The notes below the pieces were generated by a model. That model was not told the origin of the DNA and did no database searches. It saw only the letters and a program-made list of their open reading frames with translations. 64,000 nt of DNA from Melanopsichium pennsylvanicum (taxonomy: Eukaryota; Basidiomycota; Ustilaginomycetes; Ustilaginales): assembly GCA_900208305.1 (NCBI GenBank), contig OAPG01000021.1:310001-374000 (forward strand), written 5' to 3'. Below, piece after piece: positions 19,836 through 28,840 of this stretch (within the stretch, counting starts at the first letter, position 1; each line of letters begins with the position of its first letter). The translations under genes were made by a program, and so were the position numbers.

Positions 19836-22800
19836 ATGCCGGGCATACCTTCCAAACCCAATAATATACCCTTGGCTTCATCTTTGCCAAAAGTCAGTTT
19901 TCGAAAAATTCCACCAGATGAAGCTCTCTTCCTCCATATACCACCTGGCATCATCGACCCGCATGCACTTCCTTTCGGCTACAACGACAGCTCTCAATTT
20001 GATAAACCCGACCACTACATTCGCTATGTCGAACCAATCGAAGGCGACCTCAAAAAGCAGGTCGAATATGATATGGATGAGCAGGATCAGGAGTGGCTTG
20101 ATGCACTCAACTACGACAGACGCAAGGAAGGCCTCGATACCATCTCTTACGAGACCTTCGAGATCATACTCGATCAGCTCGAAAAGGAATGGTTCGACCT
20201 TATGAGACGTGTTCCCCCAAAAGCCAGGCACAGTGCGGGCGCTGAAGCCGCAGCAGACGACGATGACGACCGAGATTCGGAAGGAGGTGAGGATAGCAAA
20301 TGCGCCATCTGTGACGATGGCGAGTGCGAGAACTCGAACGCCATTGTCTTTTGCGATGGCTGCAACCTTGCTGTCCATCAAGACTGCTACGGCATCCCAT
20401 ACATTCCAGAGGGTCAATGGCTCTGTAGGAAGTGCACCGTCTCGCCAGATCGTGCCGTCTCCTGCATATTATGCCCGCATGAGGGCGGCGCCTTTAAGCA
20501 AACCACAACTGGCAAGTGGGCCCATCTTCTCTGTGCAATGTGGATTCCCGAAACAGGCGTCAGCAATCCCGTTTACATGGAACCAATCGATAGCGTCGAA
20601 CGCATCCCAAAAGCCAGGTGGAAGCTTCAGTGTTACCTTTGCAAATATCGCATGGGCGCTTGCATCCAGTGCGATAACCGCTCCTGCTTCACAGCCTTCC
20701 ATGTCACCTGTGCTCGCAAAGCTGGCCTTCTCTTCCGTACAGAACGTACGCGCGTCTCACATCACCTCTTTGACGAGTCGGACGGCAGTGACGACGAAAG
20801 CGCCGAGATGCTACGAGCCTGCTGTCATCGACACATGCCCGCTGACATGCGCGACCAGTTCAAGATCGACTTTGGCAGACAAGCCGTCCTCGACGAAGAG
20901 CGCTCGGAAATGACGTATCACTCATCACCTTTCGTTTCGGCACGAACAAGAGAGCTTTCTGTCGAGTCCGGCCACGGTGCACCTCTGATCTCAGTCAGTC
21001 GTCGAAGCTCGATCGTGGGCAGCAACGATTGTATGGCTGCAGCCCTCGACAACCGCAACAAGTCAAAGTCAGCCCGTGCTTACAAGAAGAGTTTCAAGGC
21101 TGGCCCGCCGCTGGTTCCCGCTTACATCGCCAATCGTGTGCTCGAATACATCACCAAGATCCATCTGCGCAAGAAGTCGACCGCCGTCCAACTCATAGCA
21201 CGCTACTGGTCCCTGAAGCGCGAGGCACGTCGAGGTGCACCTTTGCTCAAGCGTCTCCATCTCGAGCCATGGACTGCTTCGTCACAAAACAAGGAGCAGA
21301 CCGACGCACAAAAAGGCAAAAAGCTCCACTTCCTCCGCAGCATCCGTGCAGACCTCGAACGCGTACGCATGCTCGTCGAGCAAGTTCGCAAGCGCGAGAA
21401 GGAAAAGCTACGTCAGGCACAAGAGATTCGCAGTTCGCTCGTCGAACCTGTTCTCTTTCCTTACCACGCAGACCTGCGAGCTGCCATCGCCAGATTCGAA
21501 GCAGTCGATAAATACGGCTTCTTTGCACATCCAGTGTCCAAGGTGGACGTGCCAGACTATTACGACATTGTCAAAAGACCCATGGATTGGGCAACGATCA
21601 AAGACAACATCGCGAACACAGCGTACGAATCAGTCCAAGCCATGCGTGAGGATGTGATTCAGATTGCTACCAACGCTATGACCTACAACAAGCCAGATAC
21701 CCCTTACCACAAAGCCGCCATGAAGATTGTCAACATGATACCCGACATTTTTAAGGAGCTGGTAGCAATCGAGACTTCGCATTGGACAGCTCAACAACAA
21801 AGATGGGAGCAGCAGCGACAGAAAGATGTACCACAGCAGAAGAATGCAGATACAGAAGCGCCAGCACAAAGCAGTGCGAACGGTTTGGATGCAGAGACGA
21901 AGAGGGAGCTGCTCGAATTGGGGCTCGAGCCTCCATGCGAGCTCGTGGCGTTGCTGAGAGACTATGATCTGTTGACCGAAGAGAATCAGAGTGATTTGAG
22001 AAAACAAGCTTACGGTGACCATCCAATGCCTCCAACGATGCACGTCAAGGCAGAAGAAGAGGGTCGCGAGGACGAAGCAGGCCATTTATCGAGTCCCCTA
22101 CAGAGGCAGGATACCCCAGTGATGAACTTGATGGAAGACTTTGTCCACCAAATCTACGTTCCGCAACCCACCCCACAACCCGCTCTAGCGTCTCCGCATT
22201 CCAAACAACCGAGCTCACGTAAAGAAGCTGCCGCGGTGTCAACGCAGAAAGCGCCAAAGCTATCCCGCAAACGCAAGGTATCCGACGTGACCCCACGCGA
22301 GCCACCCGCGAGAAGGAGCGCTCGACGTACCATCGCTGTTGAACCTCACACTGAAGCCGAAACACAGACGACGACCTCGGAAGCACCGGCTGCAACACCT
22401 ACACGTAGCAAGCGACTACGTGCGCAGAGCTCTGTGAATGCAAGCACCGTGACCAGCGGTGCAGGAGCACCAGATGATGTCAAGGCAGAGTCGACGCCCA
22501 TGTCAAAGTCCGTATCCCAACCAGCAGTGAAGACACACGACGGCGTCCAAGTCAAAGAAGATGTTGGTGCACACGCCTCTTTCCTACTCTTCAACACTGG
22601 CTGGGTGCTTCCAGAAGGATCAAAGCGTCATCGAAATGCTGCAGCGAGACCGGAAATGATCGGACAGCGACCACGCAAGATCTCTGCGCCCGAATCGCCG
22701 GCTCCTGCCGGTTCAACGGCCGCAGTCGAACAGGCGGTTCAGATGACGCCGCAACGTCCGCGGTCGTGCACCGTCCCATCGTCAAGTCAGCGCGCGAGAG

Positions 22801-23495
22801 ATTCGGCTGCGCCAGTCAAAGAAAAAGAGCAGGGCATTGCTCGCAGAAGGTTGCGATCCAAGAAGCAGAAAGAGGAGGGACAAGAAGCGAATACAGCGGG
22901 CAGTTCACCGCTCACGTCGGATGACGAGGGTGATAAAGATGGCGAGGCAGAGGCAAAGGCAGAAAGCGAGCAAAAGGAAGCTTCGGAGCGTCGGTCGAAG
23001 CGCAATCGCGAACGAGAAACAAGCCACGTCTCAGAAGCATCATCTGATTTAACTGTGGAAGATACACCGGCAGCTTCGACGCGACGCAGTGTTCGCAAGC
23101 GCACCACCTCCATTGATCCTTCTTCCACCTCATTGCCTGCATCGAAACGTCCGCATGCCTCGCCTAAACCATCGTACGAAGCGCACTATTCTACCCCACC
23201 TGCAACGGGCACCAAAGTGTGGGCTAAGATCGACAAGTTCCCGCACCATCCGGCTATTGCTGTGACTGATGAATCGCGCATTCCCAAAGACATTGTCAAG
23301 AATCAGCCCAAGACGGAAGGTATGGTGGCGGTGGCGTTTTATGGAAAGCCCAAAACCTGGGGTTGGGTGAGTTTGAACAAGCTCGCACCTCTTTTGGTGG
23401 ACGATGCGGAGGATGAACGGTACTTGAAACTCGCTGCTAAGAAAGGCAAGACTAGGGAAGTTAGGGTGGCTTTTGAGGAAGCCAAATTTGGATGA
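19836..23495 (+). CDS. NTO1: NuA3 histone acetyltransferase subunit Nto1 (BRPF-like)
   Basis: One exon of 1219 residues. Nto1/BRPF proteins scaffold MYST acetyltransferases and read histone H3. In order: an EPC-like N-terminal region (about 20-125); a C4HC3 PHD finger (about 156-202, CAICDDGECENSNAIVFCDG); a Zn-knuckle plus extended PHD (about 210-320, CILCPHEGGAFKQTTTGKWA ... FHVTCARKAG); a bromodomain (about 543-640, KYGFFAHPVSKVDVPDYYDI with the acetyl-lysine-binding Asn in MTYNKPDTPYHKA); a long disordered basic linker; and a C-terminal PWWP-type domain (about 1120-1205, GTKVWAKIDKFPHHPAI). Yeast Nto1 has no bromodomain or PWWP, so this is the BRPF1-like full set, where the PWWP domain reads H3K36 methylation. 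All Zn ligands in the first PHD appear intact. Confidence 0.95.
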   Translation: MPGIPSKPNNIPLASSLPKVSFRKIPPDEALFLHIPPGIIDPHALPFGYNDSSQFDKPDHYIRYVEPIEGDLKKQVEYDMDEQDQEWLDALNYDRRKEGLDTISYETFEIILDQLEKEWFDLMRRVPPKARHSAGAEAAADDDDDRDSEGGEDSKCAICDDGECENSNAIVFCDGCNLAVHQDCYGIPYIPEGQWLCRKCTVSPDRAVSCILCPHEGGAFKQTTTGKWAHLLCAMWIPETGVSNPVYMEPIDSVERIPKARWKLQCYLCKYRMGACIQCDNRSCFTAFHVTCARKAGLLFRTERTRVSHHLFDESDGSDDESAEMLRACCHRHMPADMRDQFKIDFGRQAVLDEERSEMTYHSSPFVSARTRELSVESGHGAPLISVSRRSSIVGSNDCMAAALDNRNKSKSARAYKKSFKAGPPLVPAYIANRVLEYITKIHLRKKSTAVQLIARYWSLKREARRGAPLLKRLHLEPWTASSQNKEQTDAQKGKKLHFLRSIRADLERVRMLVEQVRKREKEKLRQAQEIRSSLVEPVLFPYHADLRAAIARFEAVDKYGFFAHPVSKVDVPDYYDIVKRPMDWATIKDNIANTAYESVQAMREDVIQIATNAMTYNKPDTPYHKAAMKIVNMIPDIFKELVAIETSHWTAQQQRWEQQRQKDVPQQKNADTEAPAQSSANGLDAETKRELLELGLEPPCELVALLRDYDLLTEENQSDLRKQAYGDHPMPPTMHVKAEEEGREDEAGHLSSPLQRQDTPVMNLMEDFVHQIYVPQPTPQPALASPHSKQPSSRKEAAAVSTQKAPKLSRKRKVSDVTPREPPARRSARRTIAVEPHTEAETQTTTSEAPAATPTRSKRLRAQSSVNASTVTSGAGAPDDVKAESTPMSKSVSQPAVKTHDGVQVKEDVGAHASFLLFNTGWVLPEGSKRHRNAAARPEMIGQRPRKISAPESPAPAGSTAAVEQAVQMTPQRPRSCTVPSSSQRARDSAAPVKEKEQGIARRRLRSKKQKEEGQEANTAGSSPLTSDDEGDKDGEAEAKAESEQKEASERRSKRNRERETSHVSEASSDLTVEDTPAASTRRSVRKRTTSIDPSSTSLPASKRPHASPKPSYEAHYSTPPATGTKVWAKIDKFPHHPAIAVTDESRIPKDIVKNQPKTEGMVAVAFYGKPKTWGWVSLNKLAPLLVDDAEDERYLKLAAKKGKTREVRVAFEEAKFG

Positions 23496-23662
23496 ATAGG
23501 TCCTATCTTTTTGCACATGATTGCGAGCGTTGATTGTACTCGCCCCCCCCCCACCTCCTTCTCAACTTGGTGCTTTGCGAATGACAAAAAAAAACAAAAA
23601 AACAAAAAACAAAAAAATTAAAAATGGGTACCCTTCTCATGGGTTGAGATTGGGATGTGGAA

Positions 23663-24811
23663 TCATGTTAAACGAATGAGTAAGAACATCAACATCCAAC
23701 TGAGCATGACGATGAGGATGGAGGTGAGGGTGAAGCAGCCCATGTTGCGAGCTTTTCTCGAGTAGACGCCCAAACGGCCGCGCGTGCGAGTCATTAGGTC
23801 CAAGTTGTGACTTAGATCGTTGCCTGCTTTTTCGAGTAGGATTCGATCTCGTTCGAGCGAGTCTGCGAATGCCAGAGAGTTGGATTTGAGGATGGAAGCC
23901 ATGCGGAGTAGTTCGGATGAGAGTGCTTCGTGAGTGGCTCGGTCGGATTGGAGGATGGTATCGCTCGCCGAAGTCGAAACGGTTGCAGTAGCAGCGGGAG
24001 GGTAAGTGGCAGGGGAAGGTTTGGAAGTGGAGGAGGAAGTGATTGCTCGATCATACGCGGACAATTCGTCTTCGTCTTCGTCTGTAAGAATGGATTTCAC
24101 TCCGACTAAAGGTGTGGGAGAAGACCTGGTAGGGGCAAGGTGGATTTCAGGGTCGGTGAGGACCGAGTCGGTGTCTGAGACTGCATCGTCTTGATCTTGA
24201 TCAACGAAAGGTTCGAGGGAATCGTTGGAATCGGCATCGTCTTCGAGTGCTGATAGAGTTTGCTGTCTCCAATACTCGTATTCTGTGTGCTCGCTCGACC
24301 TATTCGAGGCAGACGTAGAGCTTGTAATTGGTACTGTAAACGAGGATTCGGTCTTGACTGGAGCAGTGAAAACATCGCTGGCTTGCTCCGAATTGGATAT
24401 TGAAAGCAGGTGAAGTAGAGACTCAATAATGTCCACATTCTGCTGCGTCTTGGCCAGCGCCTCGCTCGCTTTGCGATCAGATGGGGTGCGTTGAAGCTGG
24501 GATGAAAGCTCGCGAAGGTTGGTGAGGAGCGTGAGGGTTGACCAGAAGAGTTCTGGATCGTGTGTAGGATCGTGAGGCGTGACATGGTTTGACAGCTTTG
24601 AGTGGAGTGAATCGACTCGGGTAGTGAGATGTGCGCTGCGGTGCAATTGAGCGTCCAAGTCAGAGGGGGGTGCTTGGTTAGTGTTGGATCCAGATGCGCG
24701 AGTAGCCGAGGTGGAACTGCTGATGCGGGATAGGTATTGACGGAGCTGTTGTCGTGCACTAGCTGACATGGGCACGTCGGCCAACGAGGTAGTTGTTCGC
24801 GGCTGCGACAT
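23663..24811 (-). CDS. USE1: Use1-like ER SNARE
   Basis: One exon of 382 residues. Use1 is the Qc-type SNARE that, with Ufe1, Sec20 and Sec22, fuses Golgi-derived COPI vesicles at the ER. The C-terminal SNARE helix (about 290-350) includes LSSELLRMASILKSNSLAFA, then LERDRILLEKAGNDLSHNLD and RTRGRLGVYSRKARNMG. A tail anchor (about 358-380, LTSILIVMLSWMLMFLLIRL) ends the protein two residues later. The N-terminal part has the helical region expected of the family (about 55-140), then a Ser/Thr/Asp-rich linker of about 130 residues that makes it longer than yeast or human Use1 (about 250). It is divergent from HTS1. Confidence 0.87.
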   Translation of the reverse strand: MSQPRTTTSLADVPMSASARQQLRQYLSRISSSTSATRASGSNTNQAPPSDLDAQLHRSAHLTTRVDSLHSKLSNHVTPHDPTHDPELFWSTLTLLTNLRELSSQLQRTPSDRKASEALAKTQQNVDIIESLLHLLSISNSEQASDVFTAPVKTESSFTVPITSSTSASNRSSEHTEYEYWRQQTLSALEDDADSNDSLEPFVDQDQDDAVSDTDSVLTDPEIHLAPTRSSPTPLVGVKSILTDEDEDELSAYDRAITSSSTSKPSPATYPPAATATVSTSASDTILQSDRATHEALSSELLRMASILKSNSLAFADSLERDRILLEKAGNDLSHNLDLMTRTRGRLGVYSRKARNMGCFTLTSILIVMLSWMLMFLLIRLT

Positions 24812-25235
24812 GTTGAATTAGTGCCGAAGCAGTTGTTCGAGATGGTGTCTTTCAGTGTTAGGCGGTGGTTGGGAGTCAAAGGTCGAAAGGATCTGCCACG
24901 TTTGACATGATTGTGGAGCACCGACCTCGGATCCCGGCACGATTTTCGGAATGTTAGACTTTTTTTTCCAAGAGAGGGGATCACGTGTCCTCAATTTTCC
25001 AAAAAGTATCAAAAAAGCGTTTGGACCTTTGCTTCCAACTAATCATTGTAATTTGTGTCCTATAATGCTTAAGCAGTGCTAAAGGAGACCATCAAGCATT
25101 ATCACATCTCTCTCTCTCTCGTACAACAACCTCCTCTCCATCGTTCAATTGCCTTTTGTTTTCTCCACCTCAGAATTGAGATCAACTATAAGCTATTCAG
25201 CTCTACAGCTTATTCTCACCTCACACCACTTTTTG
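24812..25235. promoter_or_regulatory. Divergent intergenic region, USE1 / HTS1
   Basis: 424 bp separate the starts. A CACGTG E-box core is present at 24982-24987, and a CT-rich stretch near 25110-25120 precedes the HTS1 start. No other site is recognised. Confidence 0.45.
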
Positions 25236-27140
25236 ATGTCACTCCTGCGAGCAGTGATTCGCCCACCAACCCGTCATTTCTCCTTGAGCCCCGCAACCAA
25301 ACTCACTCTACCCTCCTTGAACAACCAATTCAGGTGCTTCACCAACGTCCAAGTCCCTCCTGAACAGCTGCTCAAATATCTTCGATCCGGCAATAAAATG
25401 TCGTCTTCCGACGCTGACCCCAAAATCGCTTCTCTGCAAGCAGAGCGCAACTCACAGGATGATAAAGTTCAACAGCTCCGCGCTTCGAACGCCGAGCAGG
25501 CTACGCTCAAGGCAGAGATTGGCAAATTGAAGAGGATAGAAGCTCAACTTGCTGCACTTGGCCTTGGCGGCTCAAAGACAGGTTCCAGCAAGCAGGAGGT
25601 CAAATTCACTCTCAAGACTCCCAAAGGAACTCGTGATTGGGAGCCCTTAGCCATGTCTCTCCGCAAGCGTATCTTCAGCACAATCGAGGACGTGTTTTCC
25701 GCCCATGGTGCTGTCACCATCGATACGCCCGTCTTCGAACTCAAAGAGATTCTCAGCGGCAAATACGGCGAGGACAGCAAGCTCATTTATGACCTCCAGG
25801 ACCAGGGTGGAGAACTCTGTTCGCTTCGTTATGATCTCACCGTCCCCTTTGCCCGCTTCGTCGCCATGAACCCAAGCGAGTATGGAAACATCAAGCGATA
25901 TCACATTGCAAAGGTCTACCGACGTGACCAACCCGCAATGTCTAAGGGTCGTTTCCGCGAGTTCTACCAGTGCGATATCGACATTGCTGGTGTCTACGAT
26001 CCCATGGTACCCGATTCCGAAGTGCTTTGCATCTTGGTAGAAGCACTTGATGCCCTTGGAATTGATGGTTTCACAATCAAGATCAACCACAGAAAGATCC
26101 TCGACGGTATCTTTGACATCTGCGGTGTGCCCGCAGACAAGATCCGCACCATCTCTTCGGCAGTGGACAAGCTCGACAAGAGTCCATGGGAAGAGGTCAA
26201 GAGGGAGATGACTCAGGATAAAGGTTTGGCCGAGGAAGTGGCCGACAAGATTGGAGAGTATGTCAAGCTCAAAGGTGGAAGGGATCTTTTGGAAAAGTTG
26301 AAGGCAGATGCTACTATGACGGGTCATCCTACCGCATCGCAAGGTGTTGAAGATATGGAGTTGCTTTTCGACTATTTGGATGTGTATGGCATTTCTGACA
26401 GGATGAGCTTCGACCTTTCGTTGGCCAGGGGTTTGGATTATTACACGGGTTTGATTTACGAAGCGGTCACCGCTGCCTCGGCTCCTCCTGGTTTCAATGG
26501 CGACAAGCAAGACAACAACGCGGCGGAAAAGAAGTCTAAGAAAACAAAGAAGGGCGCAGATGGAGAAGAAGAGGTGGACGAATCCACGGTGGGTGTTGGA
26601 TCCATTGCTGCTGGTGGTCGATACGATAACCTCGTCGGCATGTTTTCGGGATCCAAGAAACCCGACGCAGTTCCCTGTGTTGGTGTTTCCATCGGCGTTG
26701 AACGAGTGTTTGCCATCATGATGCAGAGGTTAAAGGAAAAAGAGCTCAAGGGTGAGCGAACCAGTGTTCGATCCAAGGAGGTGGATGTATATGTGATGAG
26801 TGTAGGTGAAGGTTTGTTGAAGGAGCGCATGCAGGTGACAAAGATGCTTTGGGATGCAGGTATCAAGGCTGAGTTCATGCACAAAGCCAAGCCTAAGCTT
26901 CCAGCCCAGTTCGGTGTGGTGGACAAGGAAGGTATTCCTTTCGCCGTCATCCTGGCGCCCAACGAGTGGAACGCGCAAGACAATAGACAGGTCAGGGTCA
27001 AGCAGCAAAAGGGTAAGGATTCGGACGAGGGTCAGGGTCAGGGCCAAGTGGTCAGGCTCGATGACTTGATCAAGTACCTGAAAGGTTTGGGCGCCGGCGT
27101 CGGTGCCACTCCTTTGGCCGAGCGACAGAGCCTTATCTAA
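25236..27140 (+). CDS. HTS1: Histidyl-tRNA synthetase, dual mitochondrial/cytosolic
   Basis: One exon; 634 residues from the ATG at 25236. A second in-frame ATG at 25398 gives a 580-residue form. The first 54 residues ([20 protein letters not shown]...) are basic, Ser/Thr-rich and nearly free of acids, a mitochondrial presequence. The second start (MSSSDADPK) opens a WHEP-like helical segment. This is the yeast HTS1 arrangement, where one gene supplies both compartments. Class II features include [11 protein letters not shown], motif 2 ([26 protein letters not shown]) and the histidine-specific block [15 protein letters not shown] Lys/Glu-rich insert at about residues 425-450 and a C-terminal anticodon-binding domain complete the protein. 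Confidence 0.96.
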   Translation: MSLLRAVIRPPTRHFSLSPATKLTLPSLNNQFRCFTNVQVPPEQLLKYLRSGNKMSSSDADPKIASLQAERNSQDDKVQQLRASNAEQATLKAEIGKLKRIEAQLAALGLGGSKTGSSKQEVKFTLKTPKGTRDWEPLAMSLRKRIFSTIEDVFSAHGAVTIDTPVFELKEILSGKYGEDSKLIYDLQDQGGELCSLRYDLTVPFARFVAMNPSEYGNIKRYHIAKVYRRDQPAMSKGRFREFYQCDIDIAGVYDPMVPDSEVLCILVEALDALGIDGFTIKINHRKILDGIFDICGVPADKIRTISSAVDKLDKSPWEEVKREMTQDKGLAEEVADKIGEYVKLKGGRDLLEKLKADATMTGHPTASQGVEDMELLFDYLDVYGISDRMSFDLSLARGLDYYTGLIYEAVTAASAPPGFNGDKQDNNAAEKKSKKTKKGADGEEEVDESTVGVGSIAAGGRYDNLVGMFSGSKKPDAVPCVGVSIGVERVFAIMMQRLKEKELKGERTSVRSKEVDVYVMSVGEGLLKERMQVTKMLWDAGIKAEFMHKAKPKLPAQFGVVDKEGIPFAVILAPNEWNAQDNRQVRVKQQKGKDSDEGQGQGQVVRLDDLIKYLKGLGAGVGATPLAERQSLI

Positions 27141-27519
27141 ATGTTTGCCGAAAACTTATCTGTGGCATCTAGATGTCGTTATATAACCGGTGCAACTTTG
27201 CATCAAGCAAGCAGCTTTTTAACCTTGCTCTTTTTCGTCTTTGATGATCGTGTGCTGAATGGGTTGCTGTGTTGGAAGTTCTCATGAGTCGAAAGGGTGG
27301 TTCTTCCATGTTGGCTCGTATTAAGGTGCGGTGCCATTTTAAGTTAGGGTTCACGGCGGGGTTCATGAGTGCGTGTCTTTATGCAACTCTGTGAGAGTGC
27401 AGCACACCAGCACTTCTCTGACCTACTGCTTGATGAAGAACAAAAAAAAATGTATCAACTTGAATTGAAATCGACTTTATCGAAGCTATGGTACAGATAC
27501 ATGTTTTGAGCGGGCAAGT
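27141..27519. other. Convergent intergenic region
   Basis: 379 bp between the 3' ends of HTS1 (+) and the NEDD8 gene (-). It contains a short A run near 27441. No gene is seen. Confidence 0.7.
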
Positions 27520-28090
27520 CTAGAGCAAGCCACCTCGAAGAGCAAGTACCAACTGTGTGCAGAAGCAAAGAGGAGACATACGATACAAGCGTAGGAATGA
27601 AGAATTGATCAGTTTGAGTCGTCTTGTCGGACTGAAATCTCGTAGCCAGACGGAGACCTTATCGATGCTGATACTTACGTGGAGAACACTTCCACCCTCT
27701 ACACCGAAATCTTTGGCTGTCTTTTCGTCATGCCTGCGCGTCCACAAACGAGGTGTAATCTTGTCAGCACAGATACAGATAGAAGCTGTCGAGAAAGGGT
27801 ACGCGACTCACATCTGCTTGCCAGCAAAGATCAAACGCTGTTGCGCTGGTGGGATGCCTTCCTTCTCTTCGACACGCTCCTTGATGCGTTGGATCTTGTC
27901 CGTCTGCTCGATGTCGAGTTCAATCTCTGCACCATGCACAACGCAGCCATCGGTGCAACCAAAGATCGTTTCGGAGTGGCAGACGAAGTAGTCAGTAATT
28001 CATGTGAGTACGATCCAGAAGGCAGCGCTGAAGATGGGAGGACGGAGTCGACTCACCCTTGCCTGTAAGAGTCTTGACTTTGATCAACAT
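27520..28090 (-). CDS. RUB1: NEDD8/Rub1 ubiquitin-like modifier
   Basis: Four exons on the minus strand: 28090-28057, 27926-27812, 27733-27679 and 27552-27520, encoding 78 residues. Introns are 130, 78 and 126 bp, with GTGAGT, GTGAGT and GTAAGT donors. The protein begins [20 protein letters not shown] and continues [20 protein letters not shown], ending in LALRGG plus a two-residue Leu-Leu tail. Alanine before the final LRGG (position 72) replaces the Arg of ubiquitin and marks NEDD8, which activates cullin-RING ligases. The LL tail must be removed by a Yuh1/UCHL3-type protease to expose Gly76. Every exon joint preserves the expected 76-residue fold, so the model is firm. No single-frame scan would find it, since the first and last exons encode about 11 and 10 residues. 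Confidence 0.95.
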
Positions 28091-28840
28091 GTTTGCTTGA
28101 CAAACCACGTTGCGTAGCTCCTATGAGACTGTGCTTAGTGTTGTTATTCTTTCAATAATGGTGCAAAGTCAAGTGATTCTCGTCAAGTGCAAGTGTCAAC
28201 AAGAGTGAGGTTGGTGGAGGAATCCTATAAACACGTTGATGAATGATGAGCGTTACAAAGGGAGAAACAAGGGAGGAGGGTCCGAGAAATTGCAATTAAA
28301 AATGTGGAGATATTCTCCCCGATTTTTTTTGCGCAGATCTCAAAAATATACCTATATTAAATATAACATTTAAGATCTTCGGCCATATTCATAAACAAGC
28401 ACGACTTTACCTCCGCGCTCATTTACACACGCTGCGGCGCCGTCGCCACGCATCGGAAATGATCTTTGCAGATCCGACGCGACGCTGGTCCTCCGTCCTG
28501 CTTGTGTCGCTTCGCGGACGTCCTGACCGCGCTGTACTGTAGCGAACAAAGTTCCGCACTTGAAATATATCTTCTCGCTGTGCCCTTGCACTAGTGCTCC
28601 ACTTTGCAGACTTGTAAATATGACCATGCCTACCTTGTCGCCATCACTGCATGCTGGCATTGTGTCTGACCAAGAGCATTGACTGACGTATTTGAACAAA
28701 GAGCTAAGCATTGGCATTGTGAAGTCAGAAACAAATTCAATGTGATGCTTGGAACAGGACTGAAGGGTAACAATGGTATCGTCAAGACAAAGCACATTGA
28801 ATGTCATGTACATTTGAAACTTCCATGCAGGGTGAGCGCT
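28091..28840. promoter_or_regulatory. Intergenic region between NEDD8 promoter and HMG-box gene 3' end
   Basis: 750 bp. It should hold the NEDD8 promoter and the HMG-box 3' UTR. An exact ACAAAGGGA lies at 28255-28263. A 147-codon minus-strand frame (28370-28813) lacks recognisable features and is not called. Confidence 0.5.
28255..28263 (+). promoter_or_regulatory. Pheromone-response-element-like site
   Basis: Exact ACAAAGGGA, the site bound by the HMG protein Prf1 in Ustilago maydis. It lies 165 bp upstream of the NEDD8 start and downstream of an HMG-box gene. About half an exact match is expected by chance in a window this size, so function is unproven. Confidence 0.3.

Noticed and set aside
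27343..27351. GTTAGGGTT, a telomere-repeat-like 9-mer whose complement resembles a telomerase RNA template
   Set aside because: It is an isolated 9-base match in a 379-bp gap between two coding genes. Smut telomerase RNA is over 1 kb and linked to EMI1, which is not here.
28370..28813. 147-codon minus-strand open frame
   Set aside because: No recognisable domain or homologue pattern; it overlaps the presumed HMG-box 3' UTR.
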